64,000 bases of DNA from Shewanella sp. VB17 (GTDB lineage: Bacteria; Pseudomonadota; Gammaproteobacteria; Enterobacterales; Shewanellaceae): NCBI RefSeq assembly GCF_013248905.1, contig NZ_JABRVS010000001.1, positions 2,170,001 through 2,234,000 of the forward strand, in the 5' to 3' direction. The translations under genes and the position numbers were made by a program. This document shows positions 34,670-43,523 of the stretch, piece by piece; the stretch's first letter is position 1; each line of letters opens with the position of its first letter. The notes below the pieces were generated by a model. The model had not been told where the DNA came from. It saw only the letters and a program-made list of their open reading frames with translations, and searched no databases.

Positions 34670-36791
34670 CCGTGATAAGGTTGCTGTCAATGTGAATCAA
34701 CTGAGCGGTCATTTATATGCCTTAGGGCTGGCCATTAAAGCGGGTGATCCCAACACCGACGTCCTCTTCAGCGCTGTACAAGTCAGCTTAGATGAATGTG
34801 TTCAGACATCGGCTATGCTTGAGCTAAAACAATGTTTTGCGCTTAATTCATTAGAGCTTAAGTTGATTGCACTGACTTTTGTTAATACCTTAGAGCCAGA
34901 AACATTGACGCCATTTCTCGGCCTGAGTTGGTTTGATCATGGGGCTAACTTGTCTTTAGAGCGGGCATTACTATTGTGCCAAGCTGACAGCGATCAGCCA
35001 GATGCCACAGCAGACAATCCAGCCAGTAAAGCTGCGGATCTGCATCGGTTATTGAACAGCATGAAGGTATTTCGCTGGCAGATCTTATCGATTAGCGATC
35101 ACGCTTTGCCGCTGATCCAGCCGTTAATGCTAGCGGCAGACATCTTCGCGCATTTATTAGCCAGCCAGCACACACTTGCGCGAACACCTGAGATAATACC
35201 CACCTTAGTACCACAGCATGATGCCGTTATTGCAGCGTGTTTTGATGCACAGCTTAAGCAGCCACTGAGGCAAGTGAATATGCTAACGGGTTTAGATGCC
35301 GATGATCGCAGCGCACTGGTGGCGCAGTTTGCCAGTGATCTCGAGAGACCCTGGCATTACGTCGCCCCCAAGCTTAGGCACAATGCCAGTTCCTGTGAGG
35401 TTATTCGGGCATTTCGGCAGATGTTACTCAGGGCAAATCTGCAAACCTGTTATATTTACTGGCCTGATCTGCTCAGTGATATCCTTGAGCAAGGCAGCAG
35501 TGACGGATTACTAGCACTTTTGTTCTGCGCTAATCACACGCCTGCTGATAATCAAACCTCAGCCATCGCGCCTCCGATTATCTTGTTTTGTGATCAAGCC
35601 CTTAATGATAGTGATGGCTCAGCGCTGCATTGGTTGGATAGCACCTTGCTTGACAACCTCTGGTCTAGCGTATGCTTCGCTCAGCCCATTGAACCATTAA
35701 CTTTGCATTTAACTCAGCCCAAGCTTGAGCAAATTAGTCGTGGCTGGCTGGCATTATCGGCACGTTTATTGGCCAATACTGTGGCAAATTCACCCTGCTT
35801 TATCCGGGGATTAAGCGCCGCCAATGCCGTTTATCTGGCTAATCTCTACCCCTTATCTGCCACCACTATGAGTCGGGTAGGCGTTAAGATTGCCAAGGTA
35901 TTAGCCAGATCCCAAGGCCATGTGTCGCTATTTGAATTATTGCAACAGGCGTGCTTACAGGCCAACAGCGAAATAAGTGGCCAACTGGCGAGCTTGAGCC
36001 AGCCTAGATATCAACTGAGCGACATGATTTTAGATGAGCATACCCAAGAGCAATTACAAGAGTTAATTGACCGCTTAGTCTATCGCGCCCAATTGACTCA
36101 GGCCATGCCCCATTTTGTGGCGGGGATCCAAGCGCTGTTTTGGGGCAAACCCGGCACGGGTAAATCTATGGCGGCAGAGGCCATCGCCGGTCAGTTGAAA
36201 TTACCTCTATATAAGGTCAATTTGGCCAATGTTGCCAGTAAATGGATAGGCGAGTCGGAAAAGCATTTAGCGCAATTGTTTGATAACGCCCAAAAGCAAA
36301 ATGCCGTGTTGTTATTTGATGAGGCCGATGCCATTTTTGCCAAACGCAGTGAGGTTGAGTCCAGCCATGATAAAAATGCCAACATGGGGGTGAGTTTTTT
36401 ACTGCAGCGCATGGAAAGCTACACAGGCCTGTTACTGCTCAGCACCAACTTTAAAAGCAACCTAGATGATGCATTTTTACGCCGCTTTCATGGGGTGGTG
36501 GAGTTTATGATCCCCGATGCACACTTACGTTTGCAGTTGTGGCAAAAAGCCTGGAGTGACAGTACCTTGCTGGCTGCTGACATTGATTTGCAAAGCTTAG
36601 CCCAGCAATTTGAATTCACCCCCTCACAGATCAACAACATTGCCGAAAGAGCCCTGTTATTTACCATTAAGGCTCAGCAAAAAACCATCAGTAAAGCCTT
36701 GCTTGGTAAGGCCGTTACTCGTGAATTTGAAAAACAAAATGCTGGCTTTTTATCTGAGCAAAAATTAACCCGTTGGTTGGCGTTAAATTAA
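34662..36791 (+). CDS. AAA+ ATPase of eCIS locus (Afp15/PVC15-like)
   Basis: 709 residues. A long N-terminal region (1-450) is alpha-helical and family-specific. The C-terminal AAA+ module has Walker A GKPGTGKSMAAEAI (near 492), the segment KWIGESEKHLAQLFDNAQ, Walker B VLLFDEADAIFAKR (near 547), and sensor/arginine-finger region LLSTNFKSNLDDAFLRRFHG. This ATPase is a core gene of eCIS loci, thought to act in assembly. Its start overlaps the NusG-paralogue gene. Confidence 0.9.
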   Translation: MNDRDKVAVNVNQLSGHLYALGLAIKAGDPNTDVLFSAVQVSLDECVQTSAMLELKQCFALNSLELKLIALTFVNTLEPETLTPFLGLSWFDHGANLSLERALLLCQADSDQPDATADNPASKAADLHRLLNSMKVFRWQILSISDHALPLIQPLMLAADIFAHLLASQHTLARTPEIIPTLVPQHDAVIAACFDAQLKQPLRQVNMLTGLDADDRSALVAQFASDLERPWHYVAPKLRHNASSCEVIRAFRQMLLRANLQTCYIYWPDLLSDILEQGSSDGLLALLFCANHTPADNQTSAIAPPIILFCDQALNDSDGSALHWLDSTLLDNLWSSVCFAQPIEPLTLHLTQPKLEQISRGWLALSARLLANTVANSPCFIRGLSAANAVYLANLYPLSATTMSRVGVKIAKVLARSQGHVSLFELLQQACLQANSEISGQLASLSQPRYQLSDMILDEHTQEQLQELIDRLVYRAQLTQAMPHFVAGIQALFWGKPGTGKSMAAEAIAGQLKLPLYKVNLANVASKWIGESEKHLAQLFDNAQKQNAVLLFDEADAIFAKRSEVESSHDKNANMGVSFLLQRMESYTGLLLLSTNFKSNLDDAFLRRFHGVVEFMIPDAHLRLQLWQKAWSDSTLLAADIDLQSLAQQFEFTPSQINNIAERALLFTIKAQQKTISKALLGKAVTREFEKQNAGFLSEQKLTRWLALN

Positions 36792-36822
36792 TGCTTGTTT
36801 CTTCATTTATCAGGATAATATT

Positions 36823-37437
36823 ATGGATCCCCTCATTCTTCAGAAAACCCAAAAGGCGCTGGATGCGCTGATCCGAGAAAAGGTCTTAAGTTTAAACAGC
36901 ACTTCAGCAGAGGGGCTTGAGTTAAGTTTTGTGGCCCCTAACAGTGATTTTGTTGCCGAGTTAGGCAATAAACCTGTGATTAATTGTTACCTCATAGGGC
37001 TTAATGAAGATAAGGCTCGGCGGAAAAGTGAGCCTATGCGTTCAAGCTTAGATGAAAGTAAAACTCGGCGTATATCACACAAGGAGCCCAAATACATTGA
37101 TATCAGTTATATGCTCACCGTGTGGTGTAAAGACAAACACGGTAGCGCCGAGATTGAACACTTACTGATGGGCTACTTGATTTGTGGCTTAGGCATGTTT
37201 GACTTTTTGCCACAGGAGATGATGACTCGCCATGAGTTTGCTCCCAGTCCGTATGGGATCCGCTTTACCCTGTTTGGCAGTGAATACAGCGATAAAATTA
37301 GTGGCCAAGTGTGGCAGGCCATGGGCACGACCCCTAAACCTAGTTTAATGTTATCTCTGTCGGTGCCCATTGCTGTGCACGAACCCACCCATTTGCCGGT
37401 GATCCGTGAAATTAACCGCACCTTGGATAAATTGTAA
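36823..37437 (+). CDS. DUF4255 tail terminator/cap protein (Afp16/Pvc16-like)
   Basis: 204 residues. The N-terminal DUF4255 domain shows VINCYLIGLNEDKARRKSEP, IDISYMLTVWCKD and FTLFGSEYSDKISGQVWQAM, which are typical of Pvc16/Afp16. In Afp, this protein caps the tube/sheath and sets particle length. Position directly after the AAA+ ATPase is as in known eCIS loci. An AGGATAAT sequence precedes the ATG. Confidence 0.88.
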   Translation: MDPLILQKTQKALDALIREKVLSLNSTSAEGLELSFVAPNSDFVAELGNKPVINCYLIGLNEDKARRKSEPMRSSLDESKTRRISHKEPKYIDISYMLTVWCKDKHGSAEIEHLLMGYLICGLGMFDFLPQEMMTRHEFAPSPYGIRFTLFGSEYSDKISGQVWQAMGTTPKPSLMLSLSVPIAVHEPTHLPVIREINRTLDKL

Positions 37438-37528
37438 ATGTTTTTCCAACAGGCTTTCAACAAGCATAGTGACCGACGTTCACGCTGATTTAGCCTTCCT
37501 CTTTTATCTCTTGAATTTAGGTTGATAC

Positions 37529-40500
37529 ATGAAAAATAACCCCATCAGAAGCACGCTTAAACAATATTTTGAACCCGGTGATGTGCCGACCGCAGTCGAG
37601 TTTGCTGAGTTTATTGATGCCGCTTTAGATCTTAGCGTTGCCAATAGTATGCTCGCTACCCAAGTGGTCCGCACGGTAGATGCAGCAGTAGAAGATCATA
37701 TTGACAACTTGGAAGCGCTAAGCGATGCCATGATAGCGCAATATGCCTTGCTCAGTGGGCAAACCATTTTACTGACAGCCCAGCAAAATGGGGCTGAAAA
37801 TGGTCTGTACCTATTTGATGGCAGCGCCTGTCAGCCCTTGTACAGTAACACGGTCAATGAAAATATCGCCAATTTAGACAAGGTGCCTGCGGCTCAAGTC
37901 AGCCGCCTGCAGTTAGTCAGCGGCGAAGTGGTGTGCCTGATGGCCCAAACCCAACAGGCAGACAATGGTATTTACCGTTATGTCGCTGCCCTGAGCGATA
38001 AAACAGCCTTGATTGAGATCAATGAAAAGCTGGTCTCATTAACCGATATCTCAGAGAGCGAACGTGTGCGCTTAGGCCTAACTGAGCATGATTATGTGCA
38101 TTTACTGGCGCAAACAGATAATAATATCACTAACGGTATTTATCAATTGATCGGCAGTAACTTGATAAAGGTGACCTATAGTGCAATTGATGACAATATC
38201 GCCGATATTACTCGGCTCACCGCAGCCGAGGTGAGTCAGTTTGCACTGACTAACGAGAGCTGGGTGCTCTTGCAAGCTCAAGGCTCACCGCAGCAAAATG
38301 GATTATATCTGTGTCACGGTAGCTTAGTAGATAGGCAAACGCCGTTTTTTCTTGGCTATGGGGTGACAGTCGTTAAGGCCAATACTAGGGCGCAGCCGCT
38401 GTGGTTTATTTATCAACTGGACACTAGCACGCAAGTCAGCCATTGGAAACAGCGGCTTGATCTGAGCGCTAACAACATCACCGCGGGGACGTTAGATAAT
38501 GCTCGTTTGCCAGCAGATATTGCCGTTACCAGTTTAACGGCTAATGTCAGTGGCAATATTAGCGGCAATGGCGCTGGCTTAACAGACTTAGATGCCAGCA
38601 ATATCACCACTGGCACGTTAGATAATGCCCGCTTGCCAGCAGATATTGCTGTCAATAGTCTCAGCGGCAATGGTGCCGGCTTAACAGACTTAGATGCCAG
38701 CAAACTTACCACTGGCACGTTAGATAACGCCCGCTTGCCAGCGGATATTTTAGTTACCAGTTTAACGGCTGATGTCAGTGGCAATATCAGTGGCAATATT
38801 AGCGGCAATGGCGCCGGCTTAACAGATTTAGATGCCAGCAAACTTACCACTGGCACGTTAGATAACGCCCGCTTGCCAGCAGATATTTTAGTCAGCAGTT
38901 TAACGGCTGATGTCAGTGGCAATATTAGTGGTAATATCAGCGGCAATGGCGCCGGCTTAACAGACTTAGATGCCAGTAAACTTACCACTGGCACGTTAGA
39001 TAACGCCCGCTTGCCAGCGGATATTGCCGTCAGCAGTTTAACGGCTGATGTCAGTGGCAATATTAGTGGTAATATCAGCGGCAATGGCACTGGCTTAACG
39101 GATTTAGATGCCAGCAAAATTACCACTGGCACGTTAGATAAAGCCCGTTTACCGGACGATATATTTACAGGTAATGGCGCTGATTTAACCGATTTAAATG
39201 CCAGCAATATCAGCACTGGCAGCTTAGATAATGCCCGTTTGCCCGCAACGATCGATTTAACCAGAGGTGATACAGTAATAGGGACACAAGTTAAAGCCGA
39301 AAAAATTATTGGTGATGGCTCACTTATTACTCATTTAAAAAACGCAACAAAGGTGCAAAAAGGGATAGTACGTTTTGCTAATCAATCTGAATTAGAAAAC
39401 GGGACAGATAATGTCGTCGTTACTGCCAAAGCGTTAAATGCTGCAGTTGTGAGCACAAAACTCTATACGGATGAGCAAATCGTCAGTTCAGAAAAAAATT
39501 ATACGGCGAGTAACGGGGTGACTTTGCAAGAAAATAATTTCTCTGCAGATCCTAGTTGGCTAACCAATCATATAAGAAAAACATTAACCGCACTAAATGT
39601 AAACTTTACCGATAAAGTGCATTTTTCTTCAATGGAACCTATTTCTTCAGATAGTCAGTATGGAATGTTTGAATTAGATGATTTTATCTATTTTACGATT
39701 AATGTAGGGAATGTGAGAAAGTTAATCCGAATTAAAAATGGAGAACAAGATTTAACCTTTGCTCAAGATGGTTATTTTACATTGAGTAGTTTCTTAAATG
39801 GTATTAAATTTGTGGTTTCGCAAAATAAAATATTTGGTTTCTTATTTAACCGACAATCAAGTCGTTATGAAGTGTATCGATTTGATCCGGCAGGTATGGC
39901 AAGTGTCACCAAGGTGGCGACCAATGAATCGCTTACGAGTACTGGTAATGGCGTTCATGAAATTTATGTTTATGGCTCGGATATTTATATTTCATTAATA
40001 GATAACAGTAATGCTGCGACAGGTACAGGCGTAATGAGTTTTAATGCTAGTACTGAAGTGATTGATATAGAAATCAAAGTTTTTGATGGAAAACAAGTTT
40101 ACGGTATTTTAAAAAATGTGCAAAACGACATCTGGTTGGTTGCTTCGGGATTATTAATTAACGTTGACAGTTCATTGAATGTTATTTCTCAACATATATT
40201 GACTGATCGCTTCACTGGGGTGTACCAGATAGAGGATGAGCAGCTCGTGTACATAGATAGAAAGTCAGCCACTCAAATAAGGGTGTTCAAAGGTAGTATA
40301 AATGACTTTATTTCTGATTTAAGTACTAATGGGGAACTAACCCAAGAACACAATTTACCAGTGCAAAATGATTTGTTAAATATTTCTGTTTATGGTGCAG
40401 CAGCACTTGGGAATACGATTACCGTTGCCTATTATATAAGCGATAATAGTCAATATATTCATTACTTTGCCGTTTATGATTTAATGAGTAATAACCTTAA

Positions 40501-40660
40501 GCCTGATTTCAATCAAGGACGAGCGATGATGTTAGATCGAGATATATACTCAAACTATTATCATAGAGGATATACCCATCTTTTAGCTGCCAAATCTAAA
40601 TTTTATTTTAGCTATAAAGTATCATCTTCAGATATGGAACTCATCACACTCAATCAATAG
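37529..40660 (+). CDS. Tail fibre protein (Afp13-like host-recognition fibre)
   Basis: 1043 residues in three parts. Residues 1-40 (IRSTLKQYFEPGDVPTAVEF) are an anchor shared with the collar-like protein at 41955. Residues 75-270 hold four copies of an AQ-N-NGIY module (for example LLTAQQNGAENGLYLFDGS). Residues 315-580 contain seven repeats built on TTGTLDNARLPADI and GNISGNGAGLTDL. From about 585 the DNA becomes markedly more AT-rich and the protein changes to a beta-rich domain (FELDDFIYFTINVGNVRKLI), probably the receptor-binding tip and possibly exchanged. Confidence 0.82.
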   Translation: MKNNPIRSTLKQYFEPGDVPTAVEFAEFIDAALDLSVANSMLATQVVRTVDAAVEDHIDNLEALSDAMIAQYALLSGQTILLTAQQNGAENGLYLFDGSACQPLYSNTVNENIANLDKVPAAQVSRLQLVSGEVVCLMAQTQQADNGIYRYVAALSDKTALIEINEKLVSLTDISESERVRLGLTEHDYVHLLAQTDNNITNGIYQLIGSNLIKVTYSAIDDNIADITRLTAAEVSQFALTNESWVLLQAQGSPQQNGLYLCHGSLVDRQTPFFLGYGVTVVKANTRAQPLWFIYQLDTSTQVSHWKQRLDLSANNITAGTLDNARLPADIAVTSLTANVSGNISGNGAGLTDLDASNITTGTLDNARLPADIAVNSLSGNGAGLTDLDASKLTTGTLDNARLPADILVTSLTADVSGNISGNISGNGAGLTDLDASKLTTGTLDNARLPADILVSSLTADVSGNISGNISGNGAGLTDLDASKLTTGTLDNARLPADIAVSSLTADVSGNISGNISGNGTGLTDLDASKITTGTLDKARLPDDIFTGNGADLTDLNASNISTGSLDNARLPATIDLTRGDTVIGTQVKAEKIIGDGSLITHLKNATKVQKGIVRFANQSELENGTDNVVVTAKALNAAVVSTKLYTDEQIVSSEKNYTASNGVTLQENNFSADPSWLTNHIRKTLTALNVNFTDKVHFSSMEPISSDSQYGMFELDDFIYFTINVGNVRKLIRIKNGEQDLTFAQDGYFTLSSFLNGIKFVVSQNKIFGFLFNRQSSRYEVYRFDPAGMASVTKVATNESLTSTGNGVHEIYVYGSDIYISLIDNSNAATGTGVMSFNASTEVIDIEIKVFDGKQVYGILKNVQNDIWLVASGLLINVDSSLNVISQHILTDRFTGVYQIEDEQLVYIDRKSATQIRVFKGSINDFISDLSTNGELTQEHNLPVQNDLLNISVYGAAALGNTITVAYYISDNSQYIHYFAVYDLMSNNLKPDFNQGRAMMLDRDIYSNYYHRGYTHLLAAKSKFYFSYKVSSSDMELITLNQ
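38470..39250 (+). repeat. Seven in-frame repeats within the tail fibre gene
   Basis: Direct DNA repeats, each encoding (D/N)ASxxTTGTLDNARLP followed by GAGLTDL, with unit lengths of roughly 30-46 codons. The three central units (from about 38694) are nearly identical, indicating recent duplication or gene-conversion. The copies would permit change in fibre length by recombination. Confidence 0.9.
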
Positions 40661-41014
40661 TTTAGGTTGATTATTATACACATATGGTTTCCATGAAACC
40701 CTATTGTTTTTATTTACCGCCGCTGCTTTATATTGCAGCGCGTTATCCTAATTCTCTTTTTTCATTCGGAGCTTGGCTGTGACTTTAGCCAATGTTTATC
40801 AAGCCAGGCTTATTAAATCATCGATGCCGACAGCATTTAGCTGCATCTTGAGCTATCCCCTGAGTGATTAAACGAGGTCAATCTTCGCATAGCCCCAATT
40901 GATCACCGATTCTCTCTACCTATCTATCTAAACATAACAATTTAACATTTCACCCGCTTACTCGGTTATATGACGTTATTTTTCCGAGTATTTTTTATTC
41001 AACAGGAGGCCATA
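40661..41014. other. Spacer after the tail fibre gene
   Basis: About 350 bases without a gene. Two small hairpins are visible (CGCTGC/GCAGCG at 40721-40740 and TTGGCT/AGCCAA at 40773-40792), neither followed by a T tract. An ordinary AGGAGG-type site precedes the next gene. Confidence 0.5.
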
Positions 41015-41416
41015 ATGGCAAATACACTTTCCGGTAAAATAGCGCGACTTGATGGCGTAAGCAACGAGTCTATTCAGTCAAATGCCACGTCGGCAGATAC
41101 ACTGTTTCGGTATGTGGGGATCATCGATAGGGTGGTAATGATTGAAGTCAGCCATGTCACCTTGACAGGTTACACCACGATTAACGAAGGTGAGCGTGTC
41201 TTGCTTAGTGCGCAAACAAACCCGGTGAACCGAGGCGTGTACCAACGTATTGGCGCTGATTTACAAAAGGTGGCTCATACCATCGAGGACGGTAACTTGG
41301 TGGTAGATTCGGTTGGCAGCACGGACATGACAACGGTTTTTTGGGCATTTAAAGCAGAGGATAACAGTTGGACTCGGCTTTCAATCAGTGACGGTACTGT
41401 TCCTGTTCCAACGTAG
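41015..41416 (+). CDS. Small fibre-module protein
   Basis: 133 residues from the ATG at 41015, preceded by a strong AGGAGG; an earlier in-frame ATG at 40970 has no such site. It contains one module like those in the fibre N-terminal part: VLLSAQTNPVNRGVYQRIG. The C-terminus reads FWAFKAEDNSWTRLSISDGT. It is probably a tail-fibre accessory or a short fibre of the injection particle; I recognise no named family. Confidence 0.65.
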   Translation: MANTLSGKIARLDGVSNESIQSNATSADTLFRYVGIIDRVVMIEVSHVTLTGYTTINEGERVLLSAQTNPVNRGVYQRIGADLQKVAHTIEDGNLVVDSVGSTDMTTVFWAFKAEDNSWTRLSISDGTVPVPT

Positions 41417-41528
41417 CGGTGTTCAAATTCAGGAGGGCTGATGCCCTCTTTAACTTGGCGTAAGCTTACATAAAAAGTATCTGAAACCACATAAAAATCA
41501 AACAAATAGTACATAAAGAGCGCATAAA

Positions 41529-41927
41529 ATGTCCGCTGACTACATTAACGTTAATAACATGTTATCGCGTCTGCAGCATGATCAAATAAGCCTAGAGCGT
41601 TATGTCGGGATCACGTGCCATGTCGATAATGTCTCTACTGCGCCACAAGATATTACCCAGATAGCCCCCAGTCACGAATGGGACACCTTGATGTTACTGG
41701 TAGGCCAGCACAATGCTCAAGAAAACGGCATCTATCGTATTGACAGCTTAGGTCAGTTTCATTCATTACAGGGTAGCCTGGAGATTGGTAATCTGGTTGT
41801 GATCAGCAGCCCATCTCAGAGTCACCGCAGTGACTACTACCAGTTAGTGAGCAATATCGCTGGCGTACAGACGTGGCAGCCTTTACAGATAGCCGCATTG
41901 AATGAACAAGTTAGCACTTGCCCTTAG
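41529..41927 (+). CDS. Small fibre-module protein
   Basis: 132 residues with the same module as the neighbour and the tail fibre: LMLLVGQHNAQENGIYRIDS near 57-76, followed by LEIGNLVVISS and QLVSNIAGVQTWQPL. It is probably a structural fibre component. It ends immediately before the frame of the collar-like gene. No named family. Confidence 0.65.
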   Translation: MSADYINVNNMLSRLQHDQISLERYVGITCHVDNVSTAPQDITQIAPSHEWDTLMLLVGQHNAQENGIYRIDSLGQFHSLQGSLEIGNLVVISSPSQSHRSDYYQLVSNIAGVQTWQPLQIAALNEQVSTCP

Positions 41928-41954
41928 GTGAGTGTTTGGATGAGGGCAGCATCA

Positions 41955-42413
41955 ATGACGAACCGAATTCGGCGCTTGTTAAAGTCTTATTTCACCCAAG
42001 GCGCGATCCCCACTGAGGCGCAGTTTGCCGAATTCATCGATGCCTGCTTGATGTTTGGCGACGATGGTGTCGGGCGCTCCGATTTGGGGGAGCTGGAGAT
42101 AGCGTCTTCTTTAAGGGTCAAGGGCGATTTACTGCTAGACGGTACGCTCTGGCTGGCCAATACCCAAGGTATTGCTCTCCGAGGTATTGCTTCCCGAGGT
42201 ATTGCTCCCATAGCATCAGAATCAGGATCAGCATCAGCCGCATCGGCGACCAGTCAGGCAAGATCAGCGCTGCCTAGCGGTGCGATATTGCTCTGGTCGG
42301 GGGAGCAGCTCCCCAGCGGGTATGTAAAATGTAATGGCAATCTCAATACCCCCAATATTCGTGCGCCGCACAATCCCAATGGGCCGGAACTGATGTACAT
42401 CATTAAGGTATAA
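41955..42413 (+). CDS. Collar-like tail protein with fibre-type anchor
   Basis: About 152 residues from ATG at 41955 (MTNRIRRLLKSYFTQ). The first 30 residues (GAIPTEAQFAEFIDACL) match the anchor of the 1043-aa fibre. A low-complexity Ala/Ser/Gly/Ile linker follows, and the end (LPSGAILLWSGEQLPSGYVK, CNGNLNTPNIRAP, YIIKV) resembles phage tail-collar domains, which close fibre tips. So it is probably a short fibre that docks to the same baseplate site as the long fibre. Confidence 0.7.
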   Translation: MTNRIRRLLKSYFTQGAIPTEAQFAEFIDACLMFGDDGVGRSDLGELEIASSLRVKGDLLLDGTLWLANTQGIALRGIASRGIAPIASESGSASAASATSQARSALPSGAILLWSGEQLPSGYVKCNGNLNTPNIRAPHNPNGPELMYIIKV

Positions 42414-42497
42414 GTGTCGTAAAATGTCAGCGTGAGCATTTATCTTCAGCTCTTCTGGTATCCATGCATATTAATAGCAAGCAACAAGAACTAATCT

Positions 42498-42780
42498 ATG
42501 AATCCATTATTTAGTGCATTAAGGCAGGTGCAGACAAGCAAGGTAACTGTCGACCAATCGACTCCGCCGCTAAGTTGTAGTGATGCGCCTCAATCAATCA
42601 CATTGCAGCAGGCCCAGCTTGAACCTATGGCGCTTGACCATCAAGCACTGATAGCTGAACAAGCGCCATCAAGCGAAATCTGGCGGTGGCGGTGGTTCCT
42701 GCTTTCATTCCTCTATCACTAATAAAAGCAGCACCATCAGTTCACGTCAGGGCAACGGCCAAATCATCATCACCTGGTAA
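42498..42780 (+). CDS. Small Gly-rich protein, apparently frameshifted
   Basis: The frame from 42498 gives MNPLFSALRQVQTSK to AEQAPSSE. It then enters the G-rich tract CTGGCGGTGGCGGTGG (about 42680) and stops at 42722 after an implausible RWRWFLLSFLYH. Reading one base over from the tract gives KSGGGGGSCFHSSITNKSST, then ISSRQGNGQIIITW and a TAA at 42778, a far more natural end. Either a frameshift mutation, a sequencing error in the repeat, or programmed slippage. It lies inside the eCIS cluster. Confidence 0.45.
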
Positions 42781-42796
42781 TCAATAAGGAAAAATC

Positions 42797-43435
42797 ATGT
42801 ACCTAGTCAGAGATAAAAACAGCTTTCAAATTTTACATACCCTGAGCGCCGACTTGTCGCTTAACCTAAGCGGTCAGCAGGTTTACAGTGCGTTTAATTC
42901 CGAGACCATGGAATTATTAAAATCAAAACTGGGTGATGTACCCGATGCCTTTAATGTGGATGAAGACGGTTTTATCTACGCGAAAACCCTGCAAGAAAAA
43001 TTATTAAGTGGCGAGGTGGATTTTGCACAGGTATTTAATGCTCAGTCTTTAGACTCCCATTTAGATTCGGCTTTAGATCCCTCTTTAAATTGCACTGGCG
43101 GGTTAGATAGCCATGAAGAGCGACCTGATCTGGTGGCGTTTGTGTTAGAGCACAACTTAATAGACACCCTACAAAAATCTAAAATTGTGTTTGGTTATTT
43201 AGTTAGTCAGTTCGAACAAGCCCTGCAGGCGAAATACAGTCAGGGCATGGAATTGAAAATCTTAAAGTCGTATATGGATTGGCAGGATGATGGAAAACCT
43301 GAAGAGGATGCTCGCCAGGCTAAGTATTTAAAAATGAAGGATGGGGTGGCGGGGATTAAGGCGCTGCATAAACCTTTGATGAATCGGATTAAGGAGGTGA
43401 TGGGGGGCGTTGGAGGAGGGGGTTGGCGGGGGTAG
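42797..43435 (+). CDS. Hypothetical eCIS-associated protein
   Basis: 212 residues, soluble, beginning MYLVRDKNSFQILHTLSADL and ending in a Gly/Trp-rich tail (GGVGGGGWRG). The middle is acidic and contains a stretch (SLDSHLDSALDPSL) that looks like low-complexity linker. It lies in the eCIS cluster, between the collar-like gene and the large fusion. No family was recognised; a structural or assembly role is possible. Confidence 0.55.
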   Translation: MYLVRDKNSFQILHTLSADLSLNLSGQQVYSAFNSETMELLKSKLGDVPDAFNVDEDGFIYAKTLQEKLLSGEVDFAQVFNAQSLDSHLDSALDPSLNCTGGLDSHEERPDLVAFVLEHNLIDTLQKSKIVFGYLVSQFEQALQAKYSQGMELKILKSYMDWQDDGKPEEDARQAKYLKMKDGVAGIKALHKPLMNRIKEVMGGVGGGGWRG

Positions 43436-43523
43436 GGTTGTTTATTAAATAAATGAGCGGTCCATTATCGGGTTAGTGAAAGCCCATATTTAAAATAACA
43501 ATAGTCAGCGCCAAGGATACTCA

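Noticed and set aside
38413..39216. 267-codon minus-strand frame inside the tail fibre gene
   Set aside because: An antisense shadow kept open by the repeat structure of the fibre gene; product is a repetitive hydrophobic string.
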